Of a DNA stretch of 64,000 nt, positions 61,794-64,000 are shown piece by piece. This DNA is from CAKKQX01 sp963734595 (GTDB taxonomy: Bacteria; Pseudomonadota; Gammaproteobacteria; Burkholderiales; SG8-41). The stretch's first letter is position 1. The number at the start of each line of letters is the position of its first letter. Below the pieces are notes generated by a model, which saw only the letters and a list, made by a program, of their open reading frames with translations, was not told where the DNA came from and did no database searches. A program made the translations under genes and the position numbers. The DNA lies in contig CAVTHV010000018.1 in assembly GCA_963734595.1 (NCBI GenBank), forward strand, positions 278,008 to 342,007. The letters run 5' to 3'.

Positions 61794-63304
61794 TTGTCAC
61801 CGTTAGACTCGCCGCCGATTTCGGCATTCGCCTTCGACAACACCTACGCCCGTGAGCTCGAGGGGCTGTACGTGCCGTGGAAAGCGACGGAGGCGCCGCA
61901 GCCCGCGCTGGTGAAGCTCAACCGCGAGCTGGCCGAAGAACTGGGGCTCGATGCGAAAGCGCTGGATTCCACCGCAGGCGCGCTGCTGTTCTCCGGCAAT
62001 CGATTGCCGCCGGGCGCCGCGACCATCGCCCAGGCCTACGCCGGCCACCAGTTCGGCGGCTTCGTGCCGCAATTGGGCGACGGGCGCGCCTTGCTGCTCG
62101 GCGAAGTCATCGACAGGCACGGCCGGCGCCGCGACATCGCGTTCAAGGGTTCCGGCCGCACGCCGTTTTCGCGCGGGGGCGACGGCAAGGCGGCGCTGGG
62201 TCCCGTCCTGCGCGAGTATCTGATCGGCGAGGCGATGCACGCGCTGGGCATTCCGACCACGCGCGCGCTGGCGGCGGTGACCACGGGCGAAGTCGTCCTG
62301 CGCGAGCGCAATCTGCCCGGCGCGGTGCTGACCCGCGTCGCGGCCAGCCACATCCGCGTCGGCACGTTCCAGTTCGTCACGGCGCACGGCGACGAGGCGC
62401 TGCTGCGCCGGCTCGCCGACTACGTGATCAAGCGCCATTATCCGGAGCTCGACGGCAAGGACGATCGTTATCTCGGCCTGCTGCAGGCGGTGACCGAACG
62501 GCAGGCCGCGCTGATCGCGCGCTGGATGCTGGTCGGGTTTCATCCACGGCGTGATGAACACCGACAACATGACGCTCTCCGGCGAAACCATCGACTACGG
62601 CCCCTGCGCGTTCATGGATCGCTACGACCCGACGACGGTCTTCAGCTCGATCGACGAACGCGGACGCTACGCCTATGTGAATCAGCCGCCGATCGCCATC
62701 TGGAACCTGACGCGGCTGGCGGAGACCCTGCTGCCGCTGCTGGGCGAGGATCCGGATCGCGCGGTGGCGCAGGCGACGGAAGTGCTGAACACTTTCCCGG
62801 AAAGGTATCAGCACCATTGGCTGCAGGGCATGCGGCAAAAGCTGGGACTGACGCGCGAGGCGGCCGATGACCTTGCGCTGGCCACGGATTTTCTGGCGAC
62901 GATGGAAGGGCAGGGCGTCGACTACACGCAGGCCTTTCGCCGCCTGTCGGATGCGGCAGCACACATCGACCCCGCTGCCGATGCGGGTCTGCGCAAGTTG
63001 TATGCCGACGACGCGGCACTCGATGCATGGCTGCCGCGCTGGCGCGCGCGCCTGCAGAGCGAAGCCGGGCGATCCCGCGCAGCGCGCGCGGGCCATGCGC
63101 GCCGTCAATCCCGTTTACATCCCGCGCAACCACAAAGTCGAAGAGGCGCTGGACGCCGCGGTCGAGCTCGGGAACTACGCGCCTTTCGAAAAGCTGCTCG
63201 CCGTGCTGCAGCGGCCGTTCGACGAGCGGGAGGATCTGGCGGCCTATGCGGAACCGGCGCCGGCGCATGAGTCTGCCGGGTACCGGACGTTTTGCGGAAC
63301 GTGA
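61794..63304 (+). CDS. selO: SelO/YdiU pseudokinase-fold AMPylase, frameshifted
   Basis: Transfers AMP to proteins in redox stress responses in characterised homologues. About 500 residues: GLYVPWKATEAPQPALVKLN, AYAGHQFGGFVPQLGDGRA, DIAFKGSGRTPFSRGGDGKA, RALAAVTTGEVVLRE and MNTDNMTLSGETIDYGPCAF, the metal-binding region. Shifts lie near 62540 and 63068. The C-terminus GYRTFCGT carries the Cys that is selenocysteine in vertebrate SelO. Start TTG 61794 follows AAAGGAATTT. Confidence 0.93.
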
Positions 63305-63309
63305 TTACA

Positions 63310-63560
63310 AAGGAGGATTAGGGATTCGGGATTAGGATGGGTGATTAGAAGCTCGTGATTGGTGATTAGTGCCCTAAAGGATACGTTTCACTTAATTCGT
63401 GATTGGTATTTCTTTGTTTTTCCTTTGTGTCCCTCGGCTTTGGTCCCGTTTTGTCTTACTTGGCGTTCATGGCGCCTTGGCGGTTCAATGTTTCCTGTTT
63501 TTCCTCTGTGTCTCTGCTGTTGATCTTCTTGGCGCCTCTCGCGCCGTTCATCTCACGCTT
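63310..63560. repeat. R1/R2/R3 repeat block after selO
   Basis: The gap 63305-63633 has no gene. GATTGGTGATTAGTGCCCTA, then R3 reversed (GGATACGTTTCACTTAATTC, 63377-63396), then R1 reverse-type arms (TTTTCCTTTGTGTCC, CCTCTGTGTCTCTGC) and TTGGCGCCTCTCGCGCCG. Confidence 0.7.
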
Positions 63561-63633
63561 TAAGTGCCGGGGCAGATTTTTGCGCGGATTCCGGATAAGA
63601 TTGCGCGTCTTTTCTTCTCTCAGGGGATTCACA

Positions 63634-64000
63634 ATGCGTATCAGTATCACGGGAATGAAGTGCGTTGCGGCGCTGGCGGCGTTGCTGGTTCAACCGGCGT
63701 TCGGGCAGGCGTATCCGACGAAGCCGATCCGGATTCTGATCGCGCAGGCGCCGGGCAGCGCAACCGACAACGTGAGCCGCACGCTGAGCGTAAAGCTCGG
63801 TGAGCGCCTGGGCCAGCCGTTCGTCATCGAGGCGCGGCCGGGCGCCGGCGGCACGGTCGGCACGGAAGTGGCGGCGCGCGCGCCCGCCGACGGCTACACG
63901 CTGTTCATGGCGAACAACTCCACCCACGGCGCGAATCCCGCCGTCTACCGCAAGCTGCCGTACGACGCGGTGAAGGATTTTGCGCCGATCATTCTCATCA
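63634..64000 (+). CDS. Bug-family substrate-binding protein, cut by window end
   Basis: The first 122 residues of a third Bug receptor. Signal peptide VAALAALLVQPAFGQA, then YPTKPIRILIAQAPGSATDN, VIEARPGAGGTVGTEVAARA, ADGYTLFMANNSTHGANPAV and RKLPYDAVKDFAPII. The rest lies beyond 64000. ATG 63634; the upstream GGGGATTCACA is a weak ribosome site. Confidence 0.92.
   Translation, partial: MRISITGMKCVAALAALLVQPAFGQAYPTKPIRILIAQAPGSATDNVSRTLSVKLGERLGQPFVIEARPGAGGTVGTEVAARAPADGYTLFMANNSTHGANPAVYRKLPYDAVKDFAPIILI

Noticed and set aside
63280..63304. Selenocysteine in SelO
   Set aside because: The codon at the vertebrate selenocysteine position is TGC (Cys), as is normal in bacteria.
1..64000. tRNA, rRNA or riboswitch genes
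   Set aside because: I looked for cloverleaf-like segments with the TTCGA T-loop and for known riboswitch cores and recognised none; a covariance-model scan would be needed to exclude them.

Overview
The window is a high-GC, gene-dense chromosomal segment that looks like an uncultivated betaproteobacterium (Burkholderiales-like). I infer this from three Bug-type (tripartite tricarboxylate) periplasmic receptors, a MexEF-OprN-like RND operon under a divergent LysR regulator, a class I PHA synthase, an RlmJ, a full-length HrpA-type helicase and a YdiU/SelO protein. No rRNA, tRNA, CRISPR array or recognisable transposase was seen. Many genes that are otherwise complete are broken by single-base shifts (RND pump, HrpA, zwf, gnd, GH15, hisG, selO, fic, AdoMet synthetase). 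This is most simply explained by indel errors in the assembly, so I annotate them as single genes and give the approximate shift positions. ||| Layout. 0-8.2 kb: thioredoxin, a CDGSH/ferredoxin-like Fe-S protein, a LysR regulator divergent from a periplasmic adaptor / RND pump / outer-membrane factor operon. 8.4-19.6 kb: a mostly co-directional redox and small-molecule cluster (pirin, WrbA, DODA-type dioxygenase, DedA-rhodanese fusion with an in-frame TGA, two DoxX proteins, MFS exporter with an ABM-like tail, nitroreductase, bicupin, SMP-30 lactonase, Bug receptor, class I/II aminotransferase). 19.8-29 kb: TSUP transporter, 3-hydroxyacyl-CoA dehydrogenase, histidine phosphatase, hydrolase, lipoprotein aminopeptidase, PEBP protein, an archaeal-type AdoMet synthetase and PhaC. 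29-37 kb: HrpA, a broken GxxExxY gene, RlmJ, a MazG-like pyrophosphohydrolase divergent from a small alarmone hydrolase, DUF2934 and an acidic protein with an internal duplication. 37-43.4 kb (minus strand): GH15 glucosidase, gnd, zwf, pgl and polyphosphate glucokinase, which together turn alpha-glucan-derived glucose into pentose-phosphate intermediates and NADPH. 43.6-51.2 kb: PRC-barrel protein, a small membrane protein, Skp/OmpH, GST, ankyrin protein, long-form HisG, second Bug receptor, MFS. 51.8-61.7 kb: an accessory region of toxin-antitoxin and related modules (HTH-nucleotidyltransferase fusion, RHH-PIN, three RelE/HigB-type pairs, orphan antitoxins with decayed partners, AddB/ParE-type pair, ORF6N remnant, Fic). 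61.8-64 kb: SelO and the start of a third Bug receptor. ||| Almost every intergenic gap carries dispersed repeats. Family R1 (9-bp period, GCAAAGGAC-like arms facing each other, some with a conserved core) dominates 15-35 kb. Families R2 (7-bp period, CCCTCAT or AATCACC) and R3 (a 26-bp unit around AAACGTATCCTTTAGGGCC) dominate 45-63 kb. Two copies of a longer element, one with about 50-bp terminal inverted repeats, bracket the densest toxin-antitoxin stretch (55.6-60.8 kb). Several toxin-antitoxin promoters are clear, each with a palindrome over the core promoter, and an unusual series of 27-bp palindromes lies upstream of and inside the ORF6N gene.
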